A program made the translations under genes and the position numbers. Positions 10,225 through 20,770 of a DNA stretch of 38,939 bases are shown one piece after another. The notes below the pieces were generated by a model, which saw only the letters and a program-made list of their open reading frames with translations, did no database searches and was not told where the DNA came from. The number at the start of each line of letters is the position of its first letter. Within the stretch, counting starts at the first letter, position 1. This DNA is from Helochares maculicollis (taxonomy: Eukaryota > Arthropoda > Insecta > Coleoptera > Hydrophilidae), in contig JAWQRO010000445.1 of assembly GCA_033557835.1 (NCBI GenBank), positions 1 to 38,939 on the forward strand. Reading direction: 5' to 3'.

Positions 10225-12610
10225 AATAAAATCTTAAAATTTTCAAAAATATATTCTTTTGGTACAGTTTCAATGCAAAATTAGCCAGGACTTACACTCT
10301 TTAAACGCAAGTAGTCTAATGGCATTTTTTTGTAATCTGTGTTGTTTGAAGCTAATAAATAAGTTCGCAAAACTTTCAAACTGGACTTGGCGAAATATTC
10401 GAGCTGACAAAAGTAATCACTGTGCAAATAGATTTTGTCTTAGGATATTGTGTTTAATTCTGAAATTGTAAAATTGCCAAACCTTCTTACACTGACTTCA
10501 TAAAGTTTTAATCTTGGATTCAAAATTGAATTCCTATCGTTTTTAATAAATGCCAAAAGTTAACAAACTAATTAATGACAATCGTACTTTACTTTCGCTT
10601 TCTTTGATGATTGCTTCTTGACAGTGATTGTTAAGAATTTAATACCATCTGCAATAAGTCGCATCTTTTTTTTATGACAGGTATAAATAGAACCTCCGGT
10701 TTGAACTCATAGATGACCGTTATGCCTAAAATTGTAATATGCCCCTGGATAATGTGTTTGAGAATCGTCTCATACGTTTATTGTAGTTGAAATTTTTAAA
10801 CGTATTTCATAGCATTCAATCTGGTATTCAAAGCAAAGAGTTTCACTCAAATTAAAATGCTACTTGTCCATAGCGAGCGCACTATTCTTGACCTGTTTTT
10901 TTCTCTACAACAAAGGTTTCTCCATAAACGTTGATATTTCTATTAATATTTGTCAACCTGAGGCTCCAAAATAATGGTAGGATAACCTTGGAAATACATC
11001 GAATTACTAGTCGATTTTTACTAAAGAGGTATGGTTGAGATGAGAGTCTTACGCATACATTAAATATCATCTGAGAAAATAATTGAAATTAGAAAGCGTT
11101 GTCAGATAAATGGCCGGTTCTGAGTATAAAGGTAACAGATTTAAATGCAATTCGTTTTTAAGCAATGGCTTTGCTGATAACTTGAAAGCACATGTATTTT
11201 AATGATGTAAGAAACATTTTCAATGCTGAAATTTACAATTAGATTATGTGTAAATAAAAACAATAGCGAACTAATCGCTATCATAGTTCTACCCCTTTAA
11301 GAGGAATCTTTTGTAAATGATCTCGCCAGCTTAAATATGAACTCCCTCAAATTTTTAGTGTTTCTTGCACTAAAAGAAAATGTAAATATTTCTATATAAA
11401 ACATTTTTCATTTGGTAGTTGCAACTAAGCAACGTAGCTTGTCAACATGCGCGGTATGCAAATCCAGATATAAGTGGAATCTGAAAATTCGGCGTGGCGA
11501 GAGTAACCAGCGTCCCCAGTTTTACCCTTGGTCGGCTTTGGTCGCTGAATATATTTCTTTGAAATTTCAACCCTCCCCTCTTTTTGCTTTTGCGAAATTA
11601 ATATACAAATTTCATATGTGGTCGGTTTTGTATGTGGTGGGCGCTTTCTATAAAGGAATGACAAAAATATTTGTGCCTTTGAAAGCAGGAAATTCCTTTA
11701 CGCACATGCACCCCATAGTTACATATATGTTACAACGCAACGGAAAAGTGAAACAGTTGAATCTAATACATCATATGTAAAATGGTGGGTGAGATATCAG
11801 AACAAATGAATAGGGCAATGACATTGCGATAAAGTGAAATTTTCTGAATTTGTGCAAAAACGATACAAGAATTCATGAACTCACTCCCGGAATATCGTGT
11901 ACATCATGTCGTTGATATGCAACCATTTAAACCAATGAAACCAATTGTTGCATCTTAAGCTTTTAAAAACTGAGCATAAAAACATAAACTAGCCCCATAC
12001 AATCAATTAATGAATACTCAAATTAGGAACAGCTAAGCAAAGAACAATCGCGCAAACAGCAATTAATTAAAAACAACCAACTAAAAACAATCAACATCAT
12101 ATCAGATAAACGAGCAACAAAATATTCGAGTACCCTGACGAAAGTAGCTCAGTTTGTTGCAATTTTCTCAAGAAAGTGTTGAGTATCGAATCCTTGATTA
12201 CTGGAAATCTAGCCAAGTAGCTACGAAAAGAATAGTTGGAAATTGTAACTGCGTAACGAACAATTCAGGGCATACGATTGAAGAGCGGCTGAGTTCAGGA
12301 ACGAACCGATGCCTTCTCACCGCACGGTAAAGCATCGGATCAGTTGAGAAGTGCAGGGGGCGTTTGAATAGCTAGTGACTATGCAGATTGAAAACCAATA
12401 AAGTTGATGATACCGGGCCGCTACCGGTAAGGTAAAGACGTTATCCGGTTCCGTCAAAGTGCGCGCAATTCATTCAGGAACAATATTGATCAAGGCGGCG
12501 GAGTATTTGGAATTTTTAATGTACTTTTAAGAGTTTGCTGGGGCGAGGATGCACAAAGCAAGTTTTTTCAAGTCTTCTAAAATAATATTAAATGGCCGAT
12601 TTGCACGGTA
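10225..12610. other. Non-coding stretch with one 122-codon open frame
   Basis: The plus strand is open from 11412 to 11780 if a TTG is taken as start. The peptide has no motif I recognise, and the opposite strand is also open for 79 codons (11425-11664). The local sequence is a little GC-richer and contains ATGCAAATCC (octamer-like) at 11456 and the imperfect palindrome GTTGCAACTAAGCAAC near 11418. I see no splice-site or start context that would make it a gene. The rest is AT-rich with no repeat array. Confidence 0.4.
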
Positions 12611-12617
12611 TAGAAAG

Positions 12618-12660
12618 CTGGAGTGTCACCACTCAACATTCTTCTATAAATATAAAGTGT
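12618..12660 (+). repeat. Short sequence shared with 5705-5745
   Basis: CTGGAGTGTCACCACTCA at 12618 matches CTGGAGTGCCACTCA at 5705, and both are followed by similar AT-rich sequence (ACATTCTTCTATAAATA here, ATATTTTCGTATACATA there). This suggests two decayed copies of one dispersed element whose ends I cannot see. Confidence 0.4.
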
Positions 12661-15600
12661 ACGTTCCCCTGCATGTTAATGAAATGCTCGAAATTTGTAT
12701 CAGATAATGCATTAATTTTCTTAAAGGCTTGAAAGAGAAATTTAAATCGGTTTTGCCAATTCATTAAAAGGTACTGTGTTGTTTCTAGATACGACAGAAA
12801 CCGTAACGTTGTTAACTAGCGAAGGGTGAGGCGAAATCTCACACTGCGTCAGCCGGATGTTGCTCTATGTTATTGGATATTAAAAGTGTAGTTGTTGCTC
12901 AGCTTGTTACGAAGTTTGGCTATGGTAACGAGAAATGGATTCCTGCAGGTGTTTACAGCTAATAAATTTGTCGTTTAAATAAAAATTTATTAAAACACAC
13001 CCACGACTGAGAAATTGAAAGTGATTTTTCACTAAGATATTAAGCTGCAAACGCCACAGATAGAACTGCAACACATTAATGCATTTAATTTTGAGTTTAC
13101 AAAGCATACGCTGTTTTCTCTAGGCATTGCCCAAGATCTATTTAGAATAATTTGCTATAAATATAAAGTTCGTAAATAACTTATTAGGTCTACCACGTCA
13201 AAACCAAAGTATTTCTACACTCCTTGAATAAAAACACTACCTTCTTCGTATTGAGGTGAAATCTGGGAGTTCATGTTCAAAGAAAATAATAGAAAATGCA
13301 TTGAATGTATTAATTTCCAGTTCTTTGTACACTCAATCTATTGCTATTAAGTACTCATTTACTTACAGTCGCTATCTTTATTTCTAGAGTTGTGTCTTTT
13401 AACTTATATTCAACTAGTACTTTGTTTTTTGTCACTAATTTTCTTCACTATCTTACGGTATCTCTTATATAGTGCCTAAATTCTAGAGCGACTCTCCAAA
13501 ATGGACGAAGCATTAATAGTCGGGTCGCGAACATTTCGATTTCTCGAATATTTGATGATGCTTTTCTACAACACTGATGCTCAAATCATGTTGCTTCCTG
13601 ACATGGGAAAGTTTTATGCAAGTTGGCTTATTTAACGGGCAGGGGAAAGAGATTATCGCTGCAATGTCATCTTGTTTTACTGAAATTCAATTCATGAGAG
13701 TTGCAGGATGTTGATGCTACAAATGATTTATATTATTCTTGTAACTGAGATCCATTAATTCATGCGGATAACTTTTATATTGTAAAAGATGTACTTATAG
13801 TAACTTATTCTAAATTTAATTTTGTTTATGAAATATATTTGTGTAAGTTCTTCCATATTAGAAAAAATTTCGATTTTATCGGCTGCTTAGAGTAGAGCTT
13901 TACATGGACAAAGTCAATCGCGAATTAGATGTGAAAATTTTAAACACTTTGAAATCTTTTGGTTTTTCTTAACATTCAACTATCAAAAATATTCGGTTTG
14001 GAGTCTAAATGTAACAGATAAAAGTTTCGTTCTTAAGGGATGATTAGTGAGACTTGAAACGTTTCTTATTAAAGTAAAGAAATTATGGGCGATGAATCAG
14101 TTTATTAAAAATGAATATGATAATGATAATAAGTGAAGAATCTTTAAAATATTATTCATCTGTTGGGTAGCGTCAGTACTTAAAATGTGCACTTCTAAGC
14201 GTAATTATTTACTAGTATGAAAAAATCAAACAAAGTATAATATTTAGCAAGCAAAGCTGCTTGTAATGAGATGCGATGCGACAGTCGCACGAGCGCGAGT
14301 GTATCCAGGTGCAACGAGGGTGACTTTCACTTTCTAACAAGACGAAACGAAAAAATAAAGCGAAGACATAGATTTTAATGCAGATCCTCATTATTTATTC
14401 TTGCTACGTATGCTAAACATGTAATGTTTGACTTCTTTAGTTATACTTCTATTTTCTTTAACGACGTCCCCATTCTCGACTTGACTCCCGGCCCAGGTTT
14501 CTTCAACGAAGAATTTTTATCGCTCGAAAGAGCAGATATAAATTCATGTTAAATGTACAATATAACGTTCGTTTTTTAATGGTCCCATCAAGTATGGAGA
14601 ATCTCCGCTCTATGAGAAGTTAAGTGTTACGACCTCTTTTTTGTTTCAAAACGGGAAATAACGAGGAAAAATTTTGAATGCGCCCTTTTATTTTTTCTTT
14701 GATAGTCAGGACTGTTATTTGCTTCAGCGTTCATGTAACGGTACACCTTTATTTGTTGAATTGAATGCTTTAGCACTCCTCTAACTTAGTTTGTTCGAAT
14801 TTTTTTAGACCAGCTCTAAACTGTGCGCACTAGCTATAAATATCATTACTAGTTTATTATTGCTTCAGATTTATTGTATAATAATCGAATCAGAATATAT
14901 TAAACTTTATTAGAAATGCGTTTGAGATGAATAAACGAGCAGCGCACCTGCAATCCCACCCTAATAATTCAGTCTTACAGGCAACTCAAGGCCTTCAATT
15001 ATAATCCAGAACTAGCTCATTCCGTTCATAAAACAATTTTAAAGCATATTCAAAGTGCGCATGCGTGGTACAGTTCAGAATGGGTCATCAAAGTGAACTC
15101 GCACAAAGCATATACGCACCTCTACCCGTGGTTAGAAAGTATTTTTGCATTAATTCTGTTGCCTGGATCCTCTCTTTTCTTTTGCTGCAGAAATTCTTGT
15201 ATCTCACCCTATAACGTATTACAATTCAATGTTCAACTCTCAAGTTTTAAATATTTTCCATATCGTCCATATAGTGTCCTACTGGAGCGCACCTGATTTT
15301 GCATAATTCGCTTCGTACGCGAGCCCCCTTGCACTCGTCTCCTTCATTCCTCTTCCCTTTGTACCCTGCCCTATTTTCACCCCACCCACAGCTAGCGCCT
15401 CTTTAAAAATGAACGTCATGTTTGATATATTGCCAATTTTTACATCTACATCCAATTTCCGGGATTATCTGCAATGGAATCTGTGCCATAGATGGCGATG
15501 GGTTGTGGAACATCATTTGAAAGAATTTTATCATCATTATCGTATGTTCCATGATCCGTTGATCATGCACAGACTTTGAAGTACGCAGAAGCTAGTTGCA

Positions 15601-15689
15601 ACTTAATACAAAGGGCTTTAAATCATGTTCAGATGAGTATATTTCTGATGCAAATATCAAATGAAAATGTAGTCATTAAGTTAGCCACG
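12661..15689. other. Long unassigned non-coding stretch
   Basis: About 3 kb with only short open frames (12907-13107 minus, 15093-15296 plus) that lack any domain signature. No clear tandem array, RNA gene or transposon end was found on either strand. A GC-richer patch lies near 14270-14330. Confidence 0.5.
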
Positions 15690-15850
15690 AGTTCGAATTC
15701 TAGAGTTTGCTGAAAAGCTTTTGTCAGAATTTAAGATTTTGTCGAAAACCTGTACTTCTTAGAACCTCAGCATTTGTGGGCTGCTGGCAATTTTTGTCAA
15801 ATGTGATTCAAACTAAAATTTCTTCAAAATCTCAATTTTTTCATTTCATG
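15690..15850 (+). repeat. Degenerate tandem tract, AGATTTTGTCGAAAACCT type
   Basis: TTGCTGAAAAGCTTTTGTCAG, AAGATTTTGTCGAAAACCTG, CAATTTTTGTCAAATGTGA and AAATTTCTTCAAAATCTCAA follow at about 20-30 base intervals. The unit resembles that at 4330-4520. Confidence 0.4.
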
Positions 15851-16510
15851 GATGTTTAGCGTGTTTTCTCGTAGTGCAACGCCATTCCGCGAGGGATGAG
15901 TGAGCGAAGCCAGCAAATCGCGAGTTAGCAAAGCTAATGCGGTTTTTGATAAATTTTTATTATCTATACATATGTTTAAGTTCTACGTTTTGTAGAGCTG
16001 ATACCCTTTTTTATATAAAAAATAATGTTACTAATTCATATGAATTGTATAATCAGCACCAAGTAGAAAATTAGGAATACATAAAAAAAACTTTGCCTTA
16101 ATCGGGCGCGGGATTGTGTTAAGCAATAAACACATTTAAGAATATAATTACAAAACGTAATAAAATCTTGAAGCAATATTAGATTGGTGAGGTTGTAAGC
16201 GTGTTAAATCATTACTTCCTCCCTACACCACAAGAGATGAGCGAGCGAAGCGAGTAAACGAAGCTTGTGCGTACTTTCAAGCCATGCTAACTTTCTTTTT
16301 ACTGATTGCCTGTTTTTTAATTAATCTTATTAATTCATATAAATTGAAAAGTCTACACTTAGATACTGCTTGTATATTAGGTATAAAAAACGCAAAAAAT
16401 ACTAAACGCATTAAAATCATGAAACAGTAGATTACGTTTGTGAGGTTTAAAGCGTGCTTATTCTTTAAGGCAATCGAATTCCATGAGGAATGAGCGAGTG
16501 AATATTTGAA
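15851..16510 (+). repeat. Tandem copies of the GCGAAGCGAGC family
   Basis: Three marks in the same orientation: GAGGGATGAGTGAGCGAAGC at 15891, GAGATGAGCGAGCGAAGCGA at 16234 and GAGGAATGAGCGAGTG at 16485. The two intervals (about 340 and 250 bases) share internal landmarks in the same order: ACTAATTCATATGAATTG near 16031 against ATTAATTCATATAAATTG near 16329, then AAACGTAATAAAATC against AAACGCATTAAAATCATG, then TTGGTGAGGTTGTAAGCGTG against TTGTGAGGTTTAAAGCGTG. This shows a tandem duplication of a larger unit, now diverged. The same landmarks recur at 20355-20770. Confidence 0.7.
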
Positions 16511-17941
16511 AATCAATTTACATTAGATGTTTAAATAGAACTCTTCTTTTGGAGTAAGTTTGAGCACATACCGGTAGTTAGTTGAGATGACTTGAAGTAA
16601 AGAGAACGTAGGCAAAATTGAGACTGTTAAGATATCGAAGTAGAAGTGATATGAGGGTTAGCAGTAAAAATGGGTTGTGATAATTTGAGATCAAAATGGT
16701 AAGATCTAATGCTTTCCTAGGCAGTGTCTGGTCATTGGGAGCGCAGGGCTGAAAAATTGCGGCTTAATTTGGTGCAACTGGAAAGCTCGGCTAATTTCGG
16801 ATATCGCTCCCGTTGATATTTTATTTTTTCAACGCACAATATTTTATTAGATTTATACTATTTCTAGTACTGCGATCAACTTCAAATAAAATATTTGTTA
16901 GTTTTTTAGTTCCTCGCTTATTTTTCGCTTACTCGGGAGTAGCAGTTAGATAATTTTATGGTTTTCTATTTTCCTACTATATATATATATTTAGGAATTC
17001 CTTTTGGGAAAGCTTAATAGTATTGTAGATATTTGTGATGTATAATTATATAAATCTGCTTATATTTTTATACTCAAAATCAATGACCTCAATGAGAATT
17101 GCATTCATCTTCTTTTTTGCGAATTTTACATATATTTTGGATTTTTTATAAACACCCAGGTGGGCGAAATAAAGAGTTTTCCAAGAAAAATAATAAAAAC
17201 CAGGGAGCATTCGCTTTGAACCTGTCTTGAACATGTAAGGTAATGAGCGCAAGAAAAAGTAAAATTGAAGAAATTCACAAAAGGGAGCGGCGTCTTCAGT
17301 TAAATACGTAATGAAGTCTCGCGGTTCTCTGGTACCGCACTAGCGTGTTTCGCAAAAAAGTTGGTCATCTCTACTCTAATTATCTAAGGTATCGCCGGTG
17401 ATTTCATTAGCGTTACGGTGCACATCCTATCAAGCCGGTTATTATGTGAGAACATTAAGTTTTTCTCTTTCCAATTCTTTATTATTACTATTATTATAAA
17501 TTGAGTAAATTACGGCCATTATTCGCTGGAAGATTGTGGTTTAACGACACTCATGTCCTATTTTAAATGCTCTATAGCTTTCCGAGGCAAAATTAAGTGG
17601 CCGATCGTCACTTTCGCTCGATGAACTTAATTAATATAAATCTAATTTGACTGCCGTTAGAAAGCGAGGGGTCGGTTTTGCAACAATTCGAAAAATCTTC
17701 TCCGGCATTGGAATTCTTAAGGTAACGGCAGAAGGTGCGACGCGTACCGAGACGTATATTATGGCTATCAATTATGATTACAATTAGGCCAAAGCAATCC
17801 ATTTGATGTGCAGATTCTGTACCACAATGGAACACATTCGAAAACAAAGGTGGCGGTATCAAATGGGACGTCACAATGCGACATTGTTCAAGGTTCCTCT
17901 CTGATAAGCATTCAAATCAAAAACCGTTTCTGTGTTACAAT
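16511..17941. other. Mostly unique non-coding DNA
   Basis: A (TA)n run of about 14 bases lies at 16978-16991 and a short TTA-type run near 17478-17500. Open frames at 17046-17252 and 17608-17874 (minus) have no recognisable motif. The part from about 17270 to 17880 is less AT-rich and not visibly repetitive. Confidence 0.45.
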
Positions 17942-18055
17942 TACTCGTATCTGCGTTAAATACTCGTATCTGCGTTAAATGCTCATATCTGCTCTGAATA
18001 CTCATATTTGGGTTATATTTTCGTATCTGGGCTACGTGTTCGCAGCTGGGCTACT
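17942..18055 (+). repeat. Tandem array, six copies of a 19-bp unit
   Basis: Six consecutive 19-base units start at 17942, 17961, 17980, 17999, 18018 and 18037. Units 1 and 2 are identical (TACTCGTATCTGCGTTAAA). Divergence then rises from left to right: TGCTCATATCTGCTCTGAA, TACTCATATTTGGGTTATA, TTTTCGTATCTGGGCTACG, TGTTCGCAGCTGGGCTACT. The register is exact, with no indels. It is a minisatellite; no coding role is seen. Confidence 0.93.
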
Positions 18056-19420
18056 AGCTTTGAAAATAACGGATTGTGTTTGGAATAGAAAAATAGTTTT
18101 GCTTCGCGGCGCACTGTATTATTTTTCCATTATCTTGCGATTAACTGTAGAGTAATTATTATCAATTATTATATTTTATTTGTAGGTAAGCTTTTTGGAC
18201 ATTTTTCGAAGTTTAAGCAGCGCTGGTAATTGGTAAGTGCATTGAAATGCAATTTTTAACACTGAGCAACTAATCTATAAAGCTGTTAATAAGAAAGTGG
18301 GAAATATGGACACTTTTCACCGATTGAGCAAAACTTCAATGTACAGCATGAAACCGTAGTAGAGCCTTTCCCATTTAAGTTACGGTAATTTATGGCTATA
18401 AAATTAAATTCATGCGGACTGCCAATGCTTGTATTGATTAGATGACTATGGCATGGTGTTTGAAGTCTCTATAAGAACAACTCTTCCAAGAAAACACCCG
18501 CATAAAACTGTCAGCACATTTCAGATTGAAATAGCCCCAATTTAATTTTCTTTAGCGCCACTAGATTTTGCTTAAAACTAATTATTCTATCGATGGCAAT
18601 AAAAAAAATTATACGAGCATTACAAGTGTAAGTGAATGTAAAAGCGCTCATTAAATTGTTTTAGTAGGCAATAAGACATCTCATCATGCTGGGATGAAAG
18701 ACAGATATCAGCTAGAAAAAGGACAACCAGACCGTTGATAAAACAGTGCACTAGATTTTTTACCGTCATTATCTGTACGTTCAACTTGAAAACATAGTTA
18801 ATGTTTTGTTGACACATATGAGCTAGCTGCAACAGCCAGTATAAGCTCGAACAACAATCCATCTCCGCGAAGTTTGTTCTATTAAGTTCAAGATTTTACT
18901 CTCTCAACACATCTCTCGATAAGTGATACAAGATCAAGTAATAAACTTATTACAGAGAGATTAAACTTACTTTAAGAGAATTACCGCTTTCTGTGCTATA
19001 ATTATTTTTAAACGGTCTTCATAATTTATCAATAGACTTCTATTCTTATTTAAGTGCCCATCAACTTACAAAAATTGGACTTACTTGGTTGGCTTTAGAG
19101 ATTATAAAACGTCACGACACCGACTCATTTGGCTAAAATTGATGAATTATTTTATCACCATGTGGTGCCTTTTTTACATTCACTAGTATTATACGAATGT
19201 ATTGGGATTATATAACTTCCATCTAAAACTTTTGTCGGATCTGAGGGCGCTTAAAATTGTTTTTACCATATTAGGATTACTATCTATATGTGTGTGTAAG
19301 TAAATAGGATATCCTCAGATCATTTGAGTTACAACGATGAAATTTAGAAGACGTTTATGAAAGATGCAGAACCAACCAAGTTTTTGACTATTTTCATTTA
19401 ATTTAAGTACGCTCTTATAC
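18056..19420. other. Unassigned non-coding stretch
   Basis: An 80-codon open frame on the minus strand (18620-18862) starts with ATG but shows no recognisable domain. No repeat array or RNA gene is visible up to the mariner insertion. Confidence 0.45.
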
Positions 19421-19422
19421 TA

Positions 19423-19449
19423 CTGTGATCAAAAAATAAGGTGAATTTG
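19423..19449 (+). repeat. Mariner left terminal inverted repeat
   Basis: Starts CTGTGATCAAAAAATAAG directly after a TA. It pairs with 20309-20335, with mismatches at positions 10, 14 and 24. Confidence 0.93.
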
Positions 19450-19468
19450 CTTATAAAATGTAAATTGT

Positions 19469-20160
19469 TTATTTATTCTTCCAAATTAATTTCATCCCTT
19501 CAAAGCTATCCCCGTCAGATAAAACGCACTTTTGCCAACGCTTTTTACAGTCCTCAAAACGGCCGGAATAGTCATTTTCCGGTATAGCATTCAAGACCTT
19601 CCTCGATTCGGTTTTTATCTCCTCAATCGTATCAAAACGATATCCCCGCATTGACCTTTTGAGTTTGCTAAATAGCCACAAGTCGCACAGAGCCAAACCA
19701 AATGAATACGGTGGCTGCGGAACGATATGAGTCGAGTTTTTGGCAAAAAAGTCGCGAAGAACCAATGCAGTATGACATGGTGCATTTGGCACCAATCGAG
19801 ACTAGACGCGTTTGAGACACGAAACATCCACAAAATGGTTTGGGCTGAGCCAAATGATATTCTAACACTCTCAGCGAGATCTCTAATTGTCAATCGACGA
19901 TTTTCAAGCACCAAATCTTTGATTTGTTGGACATCGCACTCGTCAGTAGACGTTGATGGTCTTCTAGAGCGCGGTTCGTCTTCAACGCGTTCTCGGCCCA
20001 CTTTGAACTCGTTGTACCACTTATAAACGTTTTTTTGTGCTATAGTTTTATCATCAAAGGCCTTCAGCAACATTTTCAATGTATTCGCACAAGAATATTC
20101 GTTTCGCAAACAAAAATTGATGCAAGTTCTTTGCTCAGCAAAATTGTAAATATCGAAAAA
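19469..20160 (-). pseudogene. Mariner transposase remnant lacking the catalytic core
   Basis: The N-terminal DNA-binding part reads from about 20139 (AEQRTCINFCLRNEYSCAN) through NVYKWYNEFKVGRERVED and LVLENRRLTIRDLAES to FGSAQTIL near 19855. These are the paired-like helix-turn-helix segments typical of mariner transposases. No ATG is seen before 20109, so the original start seems lost. After QTIL the frame shifts: LKRV and SRLVP lie in another frame with a TAG at 19802-19804. At about 19787 SRLVP runs directly into NAPCHTALVLRDFFAKN, so the segment holding the first catalytic aspartate and the aspartate normally before NAPCH is gone. In the C-terminal part the third catalytic position is also changed (PPYSFGLALCD, where the family has an SPDL-type motif). 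The C-terminal frame runs to a stop at 19469. Function is lost. Confidence 0.92.
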
Positions 20161-20308
20161 TCCACTTTTGGCTGTTTATAAAAACACTTTTAACTAGGAG
20201 ATAATTAAAGCTTTTGACAAACAAACGCTTGGCAAATGTTATAGACAATCCCAGAGACATAGGCAAAACATTTTACCTGCGTCTCTAATGCCCGGGAGTT
20301 TTAAATGA

Positions 20309-20335
20309 CAATTTCACCTTACTTTCTGATCACAG
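20309..20335 (-). repeat. Mariner right terminal inverted repeat
   Basis: On the minus strand it starts CTGTGATCAGAAAGTAAG, and the next plus-strand bases are TA. It is the partner of 19423-19449. Confidence 0.93.
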
Positions 20336-20337
20336 TA

Positions 20338-20770
20338 TTAGTGTTTTTTTACAACATCCCCACTCTGCCACCAAGCGAAGGCTATGCGGGTTTTAATAAA
20401 TTTTTATTAACAACAAATATGAATTTTATCCACAAACGATAAATATCTTGCAGAATCATAATCTTACTAATTCATATCAATTGTAAAAACTGCAACAGAT
20501 TGTATTTGTGTTGTCTCAAGCATTTCTTAATGAGTTTCTACTTCATGAGGGATGGACGAGCGAAGCGAGCGAATTCCGAACAAGCGAAGCTTATTCGATT
20601 TTCGGTAGATTTTTAGAATCGTCAAACACTACGATTTTTTCATTGCTGACCACAATCTTGCAGAGACATAATCACATTAACTCATATAACTGCAAAATTT
20701 ACACACAGAAAAACAGAAGAAATACATCAAGAAGAAAACAAGTATCCCTTACTCGGGAGTTGGGTGCGTT
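20338..20770 (+). repeat. GCGAAGCGAGC family, two tandem units beside the mariner
   Basis: After the mariner comes CATCCCCACTCTGCCACCAA, shared with CATCCCCACTCTGCGA at 36162. Then come AATAAATTTTTATTAACAAC and CTTACTAATTCATATCAATTG (as near 15950 and 16030) and GAGGGATGGACGAGCGAAGC at 20547. A second, weaker unit follows with ATCTTGCAGAGACATAATCA and ACTCATATAACTGCAAAA, echoing ATCTTGCAGAATCATAATC in the first unit. The plus-strand open frame here (20508-20783) is a by-product of the repeat. Confidence 0.65.

Larger units (their letters stand above)
19423..20335 (-). mobile_element. Internally deleted mariner (Tc1/mariner) element
   Basis: The element is 913 bases long, bounded by 27-bp terminal inverted repeats that match at 24 of 27 positions, and flanked on both sides by TA (19421-19422 and 20336-20337), the target duplication expected of this superfamily. 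It carries a broken transposase on the minus strand. A full mariner is about 1.3 kb, so roughly 400 bases are missing, all from the middle of the coding region. The element cannot encode active transposase but keeps both ends, so it could in principle be mobilised in trans. I do not assign a subfamily: the inner ends (CTGTGATCA...TAAGGTGAA) are clear but I cannot match them to a named group without a search. Confidence 0.93.

Noticed and set aside
11412..11780. 122-codon open frame on the plus strand
   Set aside because: Start is TTG, no domain is recognisable, and the opposite strand is open as well. Not supported as a gene.
18620..18862. 80-codon ATG-started frame on the minus strand
   Set aside because: No recognisable domain; length is within what chance gives in a window of this size.
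19727..20026. 99-codon plus-strand frame inside the mariner
   Set aside because: It is antisense to the clear transposase remnant and has no homology signal of its own.
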